From JAEUOS01 sp965279115 (lineage in GTDB: Bacteria > Pseudomonadota > Gammaproteobacteria > Burkholderiales > JAEUOS01): a DNA stretch of 64,000 bases. The position numbers were made by a program, and so were the translations under genes. The DNA is taken from NCBI GenBank assembly GCA_965279115.1, contig OZ257137.1:1240001-1304000 (forward strand). The letters run 5' to 3'. The notes under the pieces are model-generated. The model was given only the letters and a program-made list of their open reading frames with translations, was not told where the DNA came from and made no database searches. Below are positions 51,579-61,300 of this stretch, one piece after another; position 1 is the stretch's first letter, and each line of letters opens with the position of its first letter.

Positions 51579-52466
51579 GATAGCGTTCCCGCTTCAAGCA
51601 ACGACGCGACGCCCCCTGACACAGGGCCCAAGCTTGCCGTTGCATTATATGTGGTGGCAACACCCATCGGAAACCTGCGCGACATCACGCTGCGCGCCAT
51701 GGATGTGCTGCGTGCCGTCGATGTGATTGCCGCGGAAGACACCCGCACCTCGGCGCCATTGCTGGCTTCATTCGGCGCGCGCGCGCAACTGATCGCAGCA
51801 CACGACCACAACGAAGGCGCCGCTGCGCTGCGCATCATCGAGCTGCTTGCCGCCGGCCGTACGGTGGCCCTCATCAGCGACGCCGGCACGCCGGCGGTAT
51901 CGGACCCCGGCGCGCGGATTGTCCGCGCGGTGCAGGCTGCCGGCTTCGCCGTTGCGCCGGTGCCGGGGCCCAGTGCGGCCATCAGCGCGCTGTCGGTATC
52001 CGGATGCGAAGGTCCTTTCCTGTTCGCCGGATTTACGCCGCCCAGGAGTGCCGCCCGGCGCACCATATTGCGCGAACTGGCACTGGCCAGCCACAACACC
52101 GTTCTTTATGAAGCACCACACCGCATCCTGGACCTGGCCCGCGACCTGGCACTCGAGTTTGCGCCCGACCGGCGCATCGTGCTCATGCGCGAACTGACCA
52201 AGCGCTTCGAGACGGTGCAAGCCCTGCAGATCGGCGCGCTCCAGGCCTGGCTGGAGGCGGATTCCAACCGTCAAAGGGGCGAATTCGTACTCGTCATCGA
52301 AGGCCTGCGGGAGCGCAACGACGATGCGGTCGAGGCAGACCGCATACTACGTATCCTTCTCGATGAACTGCCTGTCAGGAGTGCGGCGAAAATCGCTGCC
52401 GGCATTACCGGCCAGTCCAAGAATGCGCTCTACCAGCGCGCCCTGGAACTCAAGGGCGAGGCCTGA
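51558..52466 (+). CDS. rsmI: 16S rRNA (cytidine1402-2'-O)-methyltransferase
   Basis: A 302-residue SAM methyltransferase that 2'-O-methylates C1402 in the ribosomal P site. Motifs are ALYVVATPIGNLRDITLRAMDVLRAVDVIAAEDTR, TVALISDAGTPAVSDPG, FLFAGFTPPRSAARR, VLYEAPHRILD and RGEFVLVIEG. The first 25 residues are variable and a later start is possible. It is divergent from lpoA, the universal arrangement in proteobacteria, and converges on rlpA. Confidence 0.95.
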   Translation: MANVASHDSVPASSNDATPPDTGPKLAVALYVVATPIGNLRDITLRAMDVLRAVDVIAAEDTRTSAPLLASFGARAQLIAAHDHNEGAAALRIIELLAAGRTVALISDAGTPAVSDPGARIVRAVQAAGFAVAPVPGPSAAISALSVSGCEGPFLFAGFTPPRSAARRTILRELALASHNTVLYEAPHRILDLARDLALEFAPDRRIVLMRELTKRFETVQALQIGALQAWLEADSNRQRGEFVLVIEGLRERNDDAVEADRILRILLDELPVRSAAKIAAGITGQSKNALYQRALELKGEA

Positions 52467-52476
52467 CCTGTGCGCA

Positions 52477-53514
52477 TCAACGCAAGACGAATACAGGCTT
52501 GAGCTGCAAGGTATCGCGAATCCGGTCTGCCACCGCCTGCGCGGCCCCGCGATCCGGGAAAGGGCCCAGCTGCACGCGATGCAGACGGTCCCGCGCGACG
52601 ATGTACATGGTCTCCACCAGCCACGGCAATTGCTGGTAGGCCTTGGTGCGAAATTCTTCAGCCCCTTCGCGCGCACCAAACGCTCCAAGTTGCAGGTAAA
52701 CCCCGTCCGGCTGCGTGGATGTCGCAAGCACGGCTGTCTCACTCGTCGGCGGGGTCGCCGGGATGTTGCCGCCCGTGGCCGCGGCTGGTCGCTCGGAGCG
52801 GTCCGAAGCAGGCGTCTGGACGCGTCGCGGCGCGGGGGCGGGGGACGTGTCGGCCCGTGCGACCGCTTCGGCGGGCGGGCGCCCGCCGGTATCGCCGGGA
52901 CGCAGGCGTTCGATCTCGACCTGCGCGCTGCCCTGGCCCACATAGCCCAACTTGAGCGCCGCGGTATAGGAAAGGTCGATGATCCGTTCCGAATGGAAGG
53001 GGCCACGGTCATTCACCCGCACCACCACCGAACGCCCGTTGGCAGAATTGGTCACCCTGACGAAGCTCGGCAGCGGCAACGTGGGATGAGCCGCGGTCAT
53101 GGCGTACATGTCGTATGGCTCGCCGCTGGAGGTCTTTTGCCCGTGGAACTTGCGTCCGTACCATGAGCCGACACCGCGCTGGCGGAACTCGACGTTGGCG
53201 GGCAGCGGCGTATAGGTGCGGCCGAATACCACATAAGGCCGGTTGGCCGCCGTGCGCAACGGTGGTTCATCAATCGGCACCGCGTCCGGCGTCAACTCGA
53301 GGTTGGGCGGCGGGTTGTCGCCCGGGCCATCATCCTGGTAGTAACCGCCTCGGCCGGACCGGGCGGGCGGCAAGACCGGGCGGGCCGGCGTTCCTTGCGC
53401 AGTTGCGGGAGGCTTCGCGACCGGGGCGGAAGGAGCGGGAGGAGCCTCGCGGCGGACCGATGCGCAACCGGCCAACAACAGGAGCGAAGCGGCCAGCGCC
53501 GCCCGACGCAACAT
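52477..53514 (-). CDS. rlpA: RlpA septal lipoprotein / lytic transglycosylase-like
   Basis: A 345-residue lipoprotein (lipobox LLLAGC). The double-psi beta-barrel (about residues 108-205) has GVGSWYGRKFHGQKTSSGEPYDMYAMTAAHPTLPLP and VNDRGPFHSERIIDLS, containing the catalytic Glu/Asp/His region. A SPOR domain follows (about 270-345: GVYLQLGAFGAREGAEEFRTKA, HRVQLGPFPDRGAAQAV). RlpA cleaves or binds naked glycan at the septum. Its ATG shares one base with the ubiE stop (TGATG), so it is translationally coupled. Confidence 0.93.
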   Translation of the reverse strand: MLRRAALAASLLLLAGCASVRREAPPAPSAPVAKPPATAQGTPARPVLPPARSGRGGYYQDDGPGDNPPPNLELTPDAVPIDEPPLRTAANRPYVVFGRTYTPLPANVEFRQRGVGSWYGRKFHGQKTSSGEPYDMYAMTAAHPTLPLPSFVRVTNSANGRSVVVRVNDRGPFHSERIIDLSYTAALKLGYVGQGSAQVEIERLRPGDTGGRPPAEAVARADTSPAPAPRRVQTPASDRSERPAAATGGNIPATPPTSETAVLATSTQPDGVYLQLGAFGAREGAEEFRTKAYQQLPWLVETMYIVARDRLHRVQLGPFPDRGAAQAVADRIRDTLQLKPVFVLR

Positions 53515-54245
53515 CAGTACTTGAAACCGCGATGCAGTGCGACCACACCCGCGCTCATGTTGAAATAGTCAACCCGATCAAAGCCCGCCTCCGACATCAT
53601 CGATTTGAGGGTTTCCTGATCGGGATGCTTGCGTATCGACTCGGCCAGATAACGGTAGCTCGCCTCGTCGCCGGCCACAAGCTTGCCCATCCAGGGCAAG
53701 AGACCGAAGGAATACGCGTCATATACACCTGCGAGCGGCTTCCAGACGCGTGAAAATTCCAGCACGAGCAGACGCCCCCCTGGCTTCAGGACGCGGCACA
53801 TTTCCCTGAGCGCGTTGTCCTTGTGCGTCATGTTGCGCAGGCCGAATGCGACGGTCACCAGGTCGAACATGCCGTCGGGAAACGGCAGGTGCTCGGCGTC
53901 GCATTGGGCAACCGGCAGGTCGAGACCGCGATCGAGCAGTCGGTCGCGACCATGTGCCAGCATCGCGTTGTTGATGTCGGTAAGCCAGACCTGTCCCGCG
54001 GAGCCGACACGCCCGGCCAAATCCCGCGCCAGATCGCCGGTGCCGCCTGCGACATCAAGCACCCGCTGCCCCGGCCGAACACCGCTCTGGGTTATCGCAA
54101 ACGCCTTCCAGGCCCGGTGCAATCCGCCGGACATGAGATCGTTCATCAAGTCGTACTTGCCGGCAACCGATTCGAAGACCGCGCGAACCCGTGCGGCCTT
54201 TTCCGCTTCCGGGACACTCTGATAACCGAAGTGCGTATCCGGCAT
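53514..54245 (-). CDS. ubiE: Demethylubiquinone/demethylmenaquinone methyltransferase
   Basis: A 243-residue SAM methyltransferase for ubiquinone biosynthesis. THFGYQSVPEAEKAARVRAVFESVAGKYDLMNDLMSGGLHRAWK is the UbiE N-terminal signature; motif I is VLDVAGGTGDLARDL; ALREMCRVLKPGGRLLVLEFSRV and YFNMSAGVVALHRGFKY are also typical. The ATG at 54245 is chosen for the standard start. In many betaproteobacteria ubiJ and ubiB follow; here rlpA takes that place. It starts 10 bases after the DUF971 stop. Confidence 0.96.
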   Translation of the reverse strand: MPDTHFGYQSVPEAEKAARVRAVFESVAGKYDLMNDLMSGGLHRAWKAFAITQSGVRPGQRVLDVAGGTGDLARDLAGRVGSAGQVWLTDINNAMLAHGRDRLLDRGLDLPVAQCDAEHLPFPDGMFDLVTVAFGLRNMTHKDNALREMCRVLKPGGRLLVLEFSRVWKPLAGVYDAYSFGLLPWMGKLVAGDEASYRYLAESIRKHPDQETLKSMMSEAGFDRVDYFNMSAGVVALHRGFKY

Positions 54246-54255
54246 TCCCGGGGCC

Positions 54256-54630
54256 TCAGCTGTCGCGCGAAGCGCCGGCCGCCTCAAGTCGCTTCAGGTA
54301 TTCATCCCAGAGCATGTCGCGACGCTGACCGAGTTCGTACAAGTAGTCCCAGGAAAAAATCCCGGTCGAATGGCCGTCGGAAAAGACCGGTTGCAGCGCG
54401 TAGTTGCCCACCGGTTCGATCTCGCGGATCTCCACATTGCGTTTGCCGGTCTGCAGGACTTCCTGTCCCGGTCCATGCCCACGCACCTCGGCCGAGGGCG
54501 AGTTCACGCGCAGGAATTCGAACGAAAGCTCGAATCGGGCGCCATCCGAAAACGCGACCTCAAGCCGGCGGCTCTGCTGGTGCAGCAGGATTTCAGTCGG
54601 TACTGGGGAGTCTTTTGTCAGTCCAGCCAT
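54256..54630 (-). CDS. DUF971 protein
   Basis: A 124-residue protein: PTEILLHQQSRRLEVAFSDGARFELSFEFLRVNSPSAEVRGHG followed by REIEPVGNYALQPVFSDGHSTGIFSWDYLYELG. DUF971 is a gamma-butyrobetaine-hydroxylase-like N-terminal domain, probably involved in FeS or redox contexts; unknown in detail. It is the usual gene upstream of ubiE in betaproteobacteria. Confidence 0.92.
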   Translation of the reverse strand: MAGLTKDSPVPTEILLHQQSRRLEVAFSDGARFELSFEFLRVNSPSAEVRGHGPGQEVLQTGKRNVEIREIEPVGNYALQPVFSDGHSTGIFSWDYLYELGQRRDMLWDEYLKRLEAAGASRDS

Positions 54631-54753
54631 GGCGCGCGGACTATAGCATGCAAGCACCGCCGGCCCTGCGCTACGCCAAGGCAGGAGATCGCAAATGCGA
54701 GGCTGAAATCAGGTTCGCCAAGCGGGGAAATGTCCCGCCAATCGGCCGACTCG

Positions 54754-56391
54754 TCAGGCCATGACGCCTACCCTGATGTGTTCGAAGTCGCGTCCGCGCC
54801 GCATGAGTTCATCAATGCGCAAGCGATAGGTGATGCCGGCATCTCGCATCTCGATGATCCTGCCGGGCCTGAACCAGCCCCCCGGAAGCACCAGTGCGAT
54901 GGAATCGTTTGCGTGCAGCGATCCAAGCCGGAAGCCGGCGCACCAGGGTTGCGCCTTTCCGGCTTCGCGCACGCCCACGCCGTGTGGCTTGCCCTTGAGC
55001 ACCTCGACACCCGCCTCGACTATGCCGGGACTGCCGCCCACTACCCTGGGCTCGCAAAGCCGGCGGATGTGCGCCATGGTCACCGGGCCGTCGTCGCCGT
55101 CCTGACGCAGCCGCATGGCGATCAGCTGCCCCTCGCGGAACCGTGCGCCGGCGCGCACGCGTCGCAGGCTGAAACCTTGCTCACCCCGGGCCACGATCTC
55201 CCAGTCCTCGAAGAGCACGATGGCCTCGCGTGCCCGGGCATCGTCGCGCGCGCGCGCGACATGCTGGAACACGAAGAGCTCGTCGAAGCTGCGTCGATTG
55301 GTCGCGTCTTCGGGGCGGTTCAACAGGAAAGGTTCGCCGGCGATCATGAAGTACATGGCCTCGAAGTCGTTGCCCGCGAAGCTGAGACTGACGCCATGTC
55401 CGCCGCTGCCGGTTGACACCAGCGCGCCGCCGGTCGGCTCAGCCGAGAGCCGTTCACCGCACCATGCCCGCCTTGCCCGCCCGAGGATGTCCGCCGCCGG
55501 CCGATTGCGCAGGGCCTCCGGAAGACGCAGCTCGTCGAAGGCGGCGCCACGGGCAAGCTTGCGCATGCGCCGCGCAAGACCACGCGATAGCCTGGACACA
55601 TCGACCACGTGACGCAACCGACCCAGGCTGACCACCCGCAGATGCCGTGGCCGCACGCATGGCTTTTCCGCCGTGTGGCCAGCCTCGGGACGTCCCGGCG
55701 ACTCGCCGGGATGCGCGGGAAAACTGATGCGCCCTTCCCAGAAGGCGGCCAACTCGAACAAGGCGTCGCGCTCCGGACCGGATTCAGCGCGCCCTGCCAT
55801 GCTTATGAGAAGGGCGCGTCGATACGTGAGCGACACACTTGTCGACTTGCGCGGATGCACGCTGTCGCGCACAAGTGCGTCACCAATGCCGTATTCCGTG
55901 GCGAGTTCGACTAGGCGCTGCAGATCCTCAAGCACATCATCAGCCCCGCCCTGACCGGCCCGGTACCGCGCCCGCAGGATGTCGCAAAAGTAACCGCCGG
56001 CGCGCGCCAGGCACAAGGCGCGATGGGCGGCGAGTTCGGGGGTGACAATCGCCGCTTCGAAGCAGGTGAGATAGGCAGTAGCCAGCACACGCCATTGCGC
56101 GTTTGCATGCATGAAGGCGTTTCGCTCGACCGGGCCGAGCGGCAGTGCCTTGCCTGCATAGCGGGCGGCGTACTGCGCATCGGTCAACGCTGCCTGGACA
56201 CGAATGGTTTCGAGTATCTCGAGCCGGTTGCGCGGCGCCATTTGGGTTTCGGCAAGTTCCGCCAACAAGGCCGAGATGGCGTGATGCGAGGATCGAGGGT
56301 CCGAAAGTGGCAAGGTGCCCAGCCACAGTTTTGCGCCCCGGGCCGTGCTGACGCCCGGTCTTTCCGCCAACATCATTTCCGTAAGTTGCAT
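54754..56391 (-). CDS. Uncharacterised protein, tandem paralogue A
   Basis: 545 residues from the ATG at 56391, which has GGAG 6-9 bases upstream. Not recognised. The N-terminal half is helical (LWLGTLPLSDPRSSHHAISALLAELAE, then RYAGKALPLGPVERNAFMHANAQWRVLATAYLTCFEA). The middle part is basic and Arg-rich. The C-terminal part is beta-rich (GEQGFSLRRVRAGARFREGQLIAMRL, IALVLPGGWFRPGRIIEM), perhaps a PilZ-like barrel, but no clear RxxxR/DxSxxG motif is seen. No signal peptide. Shares layout with the next gene downstream in coordinates (56523-58154). A strong promoter lies upstream. Confidence 0.75.
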   Translation of the reverse strand: MQLTEMMLAERPGVSTARGAKLWLGTLPLSDPRSSHHAISALLAELAETQMAPRNRLEILETIRVQAALTDAQYAARYAGKALPLGPVERNAFMHANAQWRVLATAYLTCFEAAIVTPELAAHRALCLARAGGYFCDILRARYRAGQGGADDVLEDLQRLVELATEYGIGDALVRDSVHPRKSTSVSLTYRRALLISMAGRAESGPERDALFELAAFWEGRISFPAHPGESPGRPEAGHTAEKPCVRPRHLRVVSLGRLRHVVDVSRLSRGLARRMRKLARGAAFDELRLPEALRNRPAADILGRARRAWCGERLSAEPTGGALVSTGSGGHGVSLSFAGNDFEAMYFMIAGEPFLLNRPEDATNRRSFDELFVFQHVARARDDARAREAIVLFEDWEIVARGEQGFSLRRVRAGARFREGQLIAMRLRQDGDDGPVTMAHIRRLCEPRVVGGSPGIVEAGVEVLKGKPHGVGVREAGKAQPWCAGFRLGSLHANDSIALVLPGGWFRPGRIIEMRDAGITYRLRIDELMRRGRDFEHIRVGVMA

Positions 56392-56450
56392 GGCCAACTC
56401 CGTCTGCGGGCACGATGGCAACAGCCGGCGACCCGAATTATGCAAATGTC

Positions 56451-56479
56451 ATAATAGCCTTATCGGCAAAAAATGACAA
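56451..56479 (-). promoter_or_regulatory. Sigma-70-like promoter of paralogue A
   Basis: On the minus strand: TTGTCA (56474-56479), a 17-base spacer and TATTAT (56451-56456). Predicted start about 50 bases before the ATG at 56391. The region is notably AT-rich for this genome. Confidence 0.65.
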
Positions 56480-56522
56480 TGGCATAGGTCTGGGTTGGAT
56501 CAGTGGGAAGCGCGGGCTACGG

Positions 56523-58154
56523 TCAAGTCGCCACGTAGGTGCAGCGATCGTATTCGTCCAGGTGTTCCGCAACCGCTTCCAGGGTGAGTTTTCGGGCGGT
56601 ATCCGCATGCACATCGACAGCCCGCCCCGGCGCGAACCACCCGGAGGGCACGAGGATGCTTGACGGAGATTGCAGAACCGGTAACGCAGGCAACATCAAT
56701 CCTTGTCGATACTTTTCGTCCGGGACTCCGATCCCGGTCGCGGGAACACGCACCGCCACTGCAGTCGGCGCGCCCGGCAAGGCTTTCACGCCCACCGCCA
56801 GGATGCCGCCGGCCTGTACGCGGGCCCAACGCACCACGCCGATCATGAAGGCACTGGCATCGGACGGCCGGATGCCAACCAGGCTTCCAGGCACCACCCT
56901 GGCGCCCCCGCTGCCAACCGGACGCGTCATGCGCAATCCGGCAACATTCTCATCGACCAGTGTCCACTCTTCCATTGCGAACGCGGCGGTAGCGCCGGCA
57001 TCCGCATTCGCCGACGCGGAACCACGACCGAACGTCGCGATCTCGCGCATTTGGCGCGTGGACATTTCGGGTGCCGGTCCCGGTTGCCGAAAGGGCTTGC
57101 CGGACACGAAAAAATGGATTGCCGCCATTCCGGTGGCAACCAGCGCCTTTGTCGTTGCCGCGCGTCGCGGCAATTCGCGACCGACACGTCCATCGCCCCA
57201 GTGCCTGTAGAGGCCGATCAAAGTTCGCTCCAGAACCGGCACCGGAATATCGTCGCTCAGCCCCAGGCTGGCAGGGGATTCACCCTTGCGCAACAGGTGG
57301 ACACGCTTCTTGAGCGCCATCTCAAGATTGCCGATGTCGATGTAGCGCAAGCCCTTTCCGCCGTACGACTCATCAGCGAACTCGGGCCTGAAAGCGCCCT
57401 GTCCGAGCGTCGTATCAACCAGCAGGGGCGGCTTGACCGGCTTCTGCGGATGCAGACTGGTGATCACGACACGATTGGCCAGGCGATCAATCCACGAAAT
57501 GAGCGGCAGCATCATCCGGTAGTCAACCTCCGACGGCAGTCCCAGACTCAACAGCAGCGGCCGCGCATAGGCGCCCATGCAATGGGTTGCCCCGACACCG
57601 CGCAGATGGCGGTCCTTCACCTTTTCCACCGCCACACCGATTGTCTCGGCAGCCACGTAGAGCTTGTGCAACAGCAACCAATCGGCAGCCGGCACCTCGC
57701 TCCCGGCGCACAAGGTGTCGAAAACAAGGCGTCCCTGCGCATCCAGGGCGCGCTGGCAGATGATCGCGGTCTGCCCCTTGAGGTCACGATCGCCGTCCAG
57801 GACGGACTGCACGCAGGCCTGGTAAATCAGGCAAAAGCCGCGCCACAGTTCCTGTGTCGCCTCAAGGACGTGCCCTTCCATCTCCGCCAGCGGCAAGGGG
57901 CGGAAACTGCATTTGCGCGCCATTTCCGCCTGCACCTGGACGACCGCGCCGCGCAGGCATTCAGCGATGCCGAGCAGTAACGAGGGCTTGAATCCGGCGA
58001 TCGGCAGTACCGCGATCTGGGCCCGCAAATGCGCTTGCGCTGTCGCGACGTTGGAAATCGGCAAGGCCTCCACCCAAATCGCGCACGCCTCCACGCTGGA
58101 AAACGCCGGCGCCGCATCGTCGCTCGGGGCGGGCAAATCGAATCGCAGGTTCAT
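56523..58154 (-). CDS. Uncharacterised protein, tandem paralogue B
   Basis: 543 residues from the ATG at 58154 (an ATG 12 bases upstream is an alternative; neither has a good ribosome site). Not recognised. It shares with paralogue A an N-terminal helical part (WVEALPISNVATAQAHLRAQIAVLP, then RKCSFRPLPLAEMEGHVLEATQELWRGFCLIYQACV) and a C-terminal part (ILVPSGWFAPGRAVDVHADTA). Between them is a long domain with KGLRYIDIGNLEMALKKRVHLLRKG. Two C-terminal beta segments (MEEWTLVDENVAGLRMTRP, PGSLVGIRPSDASAFMIGVVRWARV) suggest a PilZ-like or similar small barrel. Cytoplasmic. Role unknown. Confidence 0.75.
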   Translation of the reverse strand: MNLRFDLPAPSDDAAPAFSSVEACAIWVEALPISNVATAQAHLRAQIAVLPIAGFKPSLLLGIAECLRGAVVQVQAEMARKCSFRPLPLAEMEGHVLEATQELWRGFCLIYQACVQSVLDGDRDLKGQTAIICQRALDAQGRLVFDTLCAGSEVPAADWLLLHKLYVAAETIGVAVEKVKDRHLRGVGATHCMGAYARPLLLSLGLPSEVDYRMMLPLISWIDRLANRVVITSLHPQKPVKPPLLVDTTLGQGAFRPEFADESYGGKGLRYIDIGNLEMALKKRVHLLRKGESPASLGLSDDIPVPVLERTLIGLYRHWGDGRVGRELPRRAATTKALVATGMAAIHFFVSGKPFRQPGPAPEMSTRQMREIATFGRGSASANADAGATAAFAMEEWTLVDENVAGLRMTRPVGSGGARVVPGSLVGIRPSDASAFMIGVVRWARVQAGGILAVGVKALPGAPTAVAVRVPATGIGVPDEKYRQGLMLPALPVLQSPSSILVPSGWFAPGRAVDVHADTARKLTLEAVAEHLDEYDRCTYVAT

Positions 58155-58358
58155 TTGGCCGCCCATGGGTCACGGGCAAACGCGCAAAACGCCCAGCCCC
58201 TTGCGGCGTCGGCTTGTGAAATCGTCTGCAAGAAATGAAAAATCGGGGGGAAGATCACTGATGAATGCAGGTTGGATGCAAAACCGCGGATCGATTCAGC
58301 CATAAGCATTAATCGTAACCGAAACCGCCCGGCAAGACCCGCCCAGGGCAACTTCCCG

Positions 58359-61300
58359 TCACAACAAAACCCTTTCAATACCTCCTGCGGCGGCCGCGGC
58401 GACATATTCGGGCATCCAGTTCTCGCCCAGGACATGACGCGCGATCTCCACCACGATGTAATCGGCCTCGGTACCGGCATCGTTGCGATAGCGCGACAAC
58501 CCCTGCAGGCAGGAGGGGCAGGAGGTGAGCACCTTGACATCGCCCGAGTGCCCCCCAGCCTGGATGCGCGCCACGCCCTTCCTCATTTCCTCTTCCTTGC
58601 GAAACCGCACCTGTGTCGAGATGTCCGGTCGTGTCACAGCCAGGGTGCCGGACTCTCCGCAGCAGCGGTCGTTCAGGTCCACCTTCTGGCCCATGAGCTG
58701 GTTGACGACCTCGGTGGCCTTGTAGGTCTTCATGGGCGTGTGGCAGGGTTCGTGATACATGTAGCGCGTCCCTGTGAGCCCCTCGAGGCGAATGCCCTTT
58801 TCCAGCAGGTACTCGTGGATGTCCAGCAGGCGGCAGCCCGGGAAGATCTTCTCGAACTCGTACTTCTGCAGCTGGTCCATGCAGGTGCCGCAGGACACGA
58901 TCACGGTCTTGATGTCGAGATAGTTGAGGGTATTGGCCACCCGGTGGAAAAGCACCCGGTTGTTGGTGGTGATCTCCTGCCCTTTGTCCGCGTTGCCCGA
59001 GGCTGTCTGCGGATAGCCGCAGCACAGGTAGCCCGGCGGAAGCACGGTTTGCGCCCCCACGTGATACAGCATCGCCTGGGTGGCCAGGCCGACCTGCGAA
59101 AACAATCGCTCGGAACCGCAGCCGGGGAAATAAAACACCGCTTCCTGGTCGTCCGCGGACAGGCGTGGATTGCGGATGACCGGCACCACCTTGTCATCCT
59201 CGACGCCGAGCAACGCACGCGCGGTCTTCTTCGGCAAGCCGCCGGGCATGGGTTTGTTGATGAAGTGGATCACCTGCTCCTTCATCGGCGCGCGCCCCAC
59301 CGTGGCCGGCGGACGGCGGGTTTGCGAACGGGCAAGCAGCGACCCACGCGCGATCTGATGTGCCACGCGCTGGATCTTGTAGCCGATCTCGATCATGCCG
59401 GTACGGATGGCCTTGATGGTGGTGGGGTCGGTGGCGTTGAGGAAAGCCATCGCCGCCGCCGTGCCGGGATTGAACTTGCGCTGCTTCAACTTGCGCAACA
59501 GGTTGCGCATGTTGATGGAAACGTCGCCGAAGTCGATATCGACCGGGCACGGCGTTTCGCACTTGTGGCACACGGTGCAATGATCGGCGACGTCACCAAA
59601 TTCGTCGAAGTGCTTGATCGAAATCCCGCGCCTGGTCTGCTCCTCATACAAGAACGCCTCGATCAGGAGCGACGTGGCCAGGATCTTGTTGCGCGGGCTG
59701 TAGAGCAGGTTGGCGCGCGGCACGTGGGTCGCGCACACCGGCTTGCACTTGCCACAACGCAGGCAATCCTTGACGGAGTCGGCAATGAAACCGATTTCGC
59801 TCTGCTCGAGGATCAGCGACTCCGTGCCCAGCAGGTTGAACGACGGCGTGTAGGCGCCGGTGAGATCGCCGCCGGGCATGAGCTTGCCCTTGTTGAAGCG
59901 CCCCTCCGGATCGACCCTGCGCTTGTAGTCGCGAAACGCCGCCAGCTCGTCTTCCTCGAGATATTCGAGCTTGGTGATGCCGATGCCGTGTTCCCCGGAA
60001 ATCACGCCGCCCAGCGAACGGGCGAGCACCATGATCCGCGCCACGGCGGCATTGGCCTCCTGCAGCATTTCGTAGTTGTCGGAATTGACCGGTATGTTGG
60101 TGTGCACATTGCCGTCGCCGGCATGCATATGTAGCGCGACCCAGGCACGTCCGGACAGCACGTCGCGGTGGATGCGTTCGCATTCGCGAAAGATCGGCAG
60201 GTACGCCGCGCCGCCAAAAATCTCCTCGAGCGGCGCGCGCAATTCGGTTTTCCAGGACACCCGGATGGTGTGGATCTGGACCATCCGGAAGATGGATGCC
60301 TCTTGTGGCATCGTCAACGCGTCAGCCTTGACGCCGAGGGCGCACAAGGAGAGGGCGCGCTCGGCAACCGGTTCGTCGAGCGAATCGCGCAGTGCGAGCC
60401 AGCGCATCCGCACGCCCGCCAGGAGCTCGAGTCCCTCGCGAACCCGGTCGCCGAGAAGCTCGTCCTTCGAAAGCGAATCGTCGTCGGGGTTGACCGGCAA
60501 TACAGGCTGGCGCAGGAATTCGTCGAGCCGGTCTATCAGCTTGAGCTTGTTGGCGATGGACAGCTCGATGTTGATGCGCTCTATGCCGTCCGAATAGTCA
60601 CCCAGGCGATCCAGCGGGATGACCACGTCTTCATTGATCTTGAAGGCGTTGGTATGGCGCGCGATGGCGGCAGTGCGCGCGCGGTCCAGCCAGAATTTCT
60701 TGCGGGTCTCGGGCGACACCGCGATGAACCCTTCGGCGCCGCGGGCGTTGCACATCCGCACGACCTCGCTGGCCGCGCGGGCCACCGCATTCTCGTCGTC
60801 ACCACAGATGTCGCCGACCAGCACCATCTTGGGCAACCGGCCACGCCGCGACTTGGTTGCATAGCCAACCGCCTTGAGGTAACGCTCGTCCAGGTGCTCC
60901 AGGCCCGCCAGCACCACCGGGGCACGGGCGGAACCAGGATCGGCCGCGCGTGCGCGCGCCGTTTCGGCGTCAAGGTAGTTCTTTATCTCGACAATGGCAG
61001 GCACAGAATCCCCCACCAGTCCGAAGAACTCCAGGCAAACGGTGCGCGTATGGTCGGGCATGCGGTGGAGAATGAAGCGCGCCGACGTGATGATGCCGTC
61101 ACAGCCCTCCTTCTGCACCCCCGGCAAGCCGGAAAGGAACTTGTCGGTCACGTCCTTGCCGAGGCCGGCCTTGCGGAATCTCCCGCCTTCGATTTCGAGA
61201 ATCTCGGCTTCGCCGTGCGGCGACTTGCCGTCCTTGCGAAAGCGCTGGATGGAAAACCGCGCCATCGCCGCATCATGGATCTTGCCGCAGTTGTGGTCCA

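Noticed and set aside
58272..60134. A 620-codon open frame on the plus strand
   Set aside because: Antisense to the giant oxidoreductase, whose FeS and CCG motifs are unmistakable.
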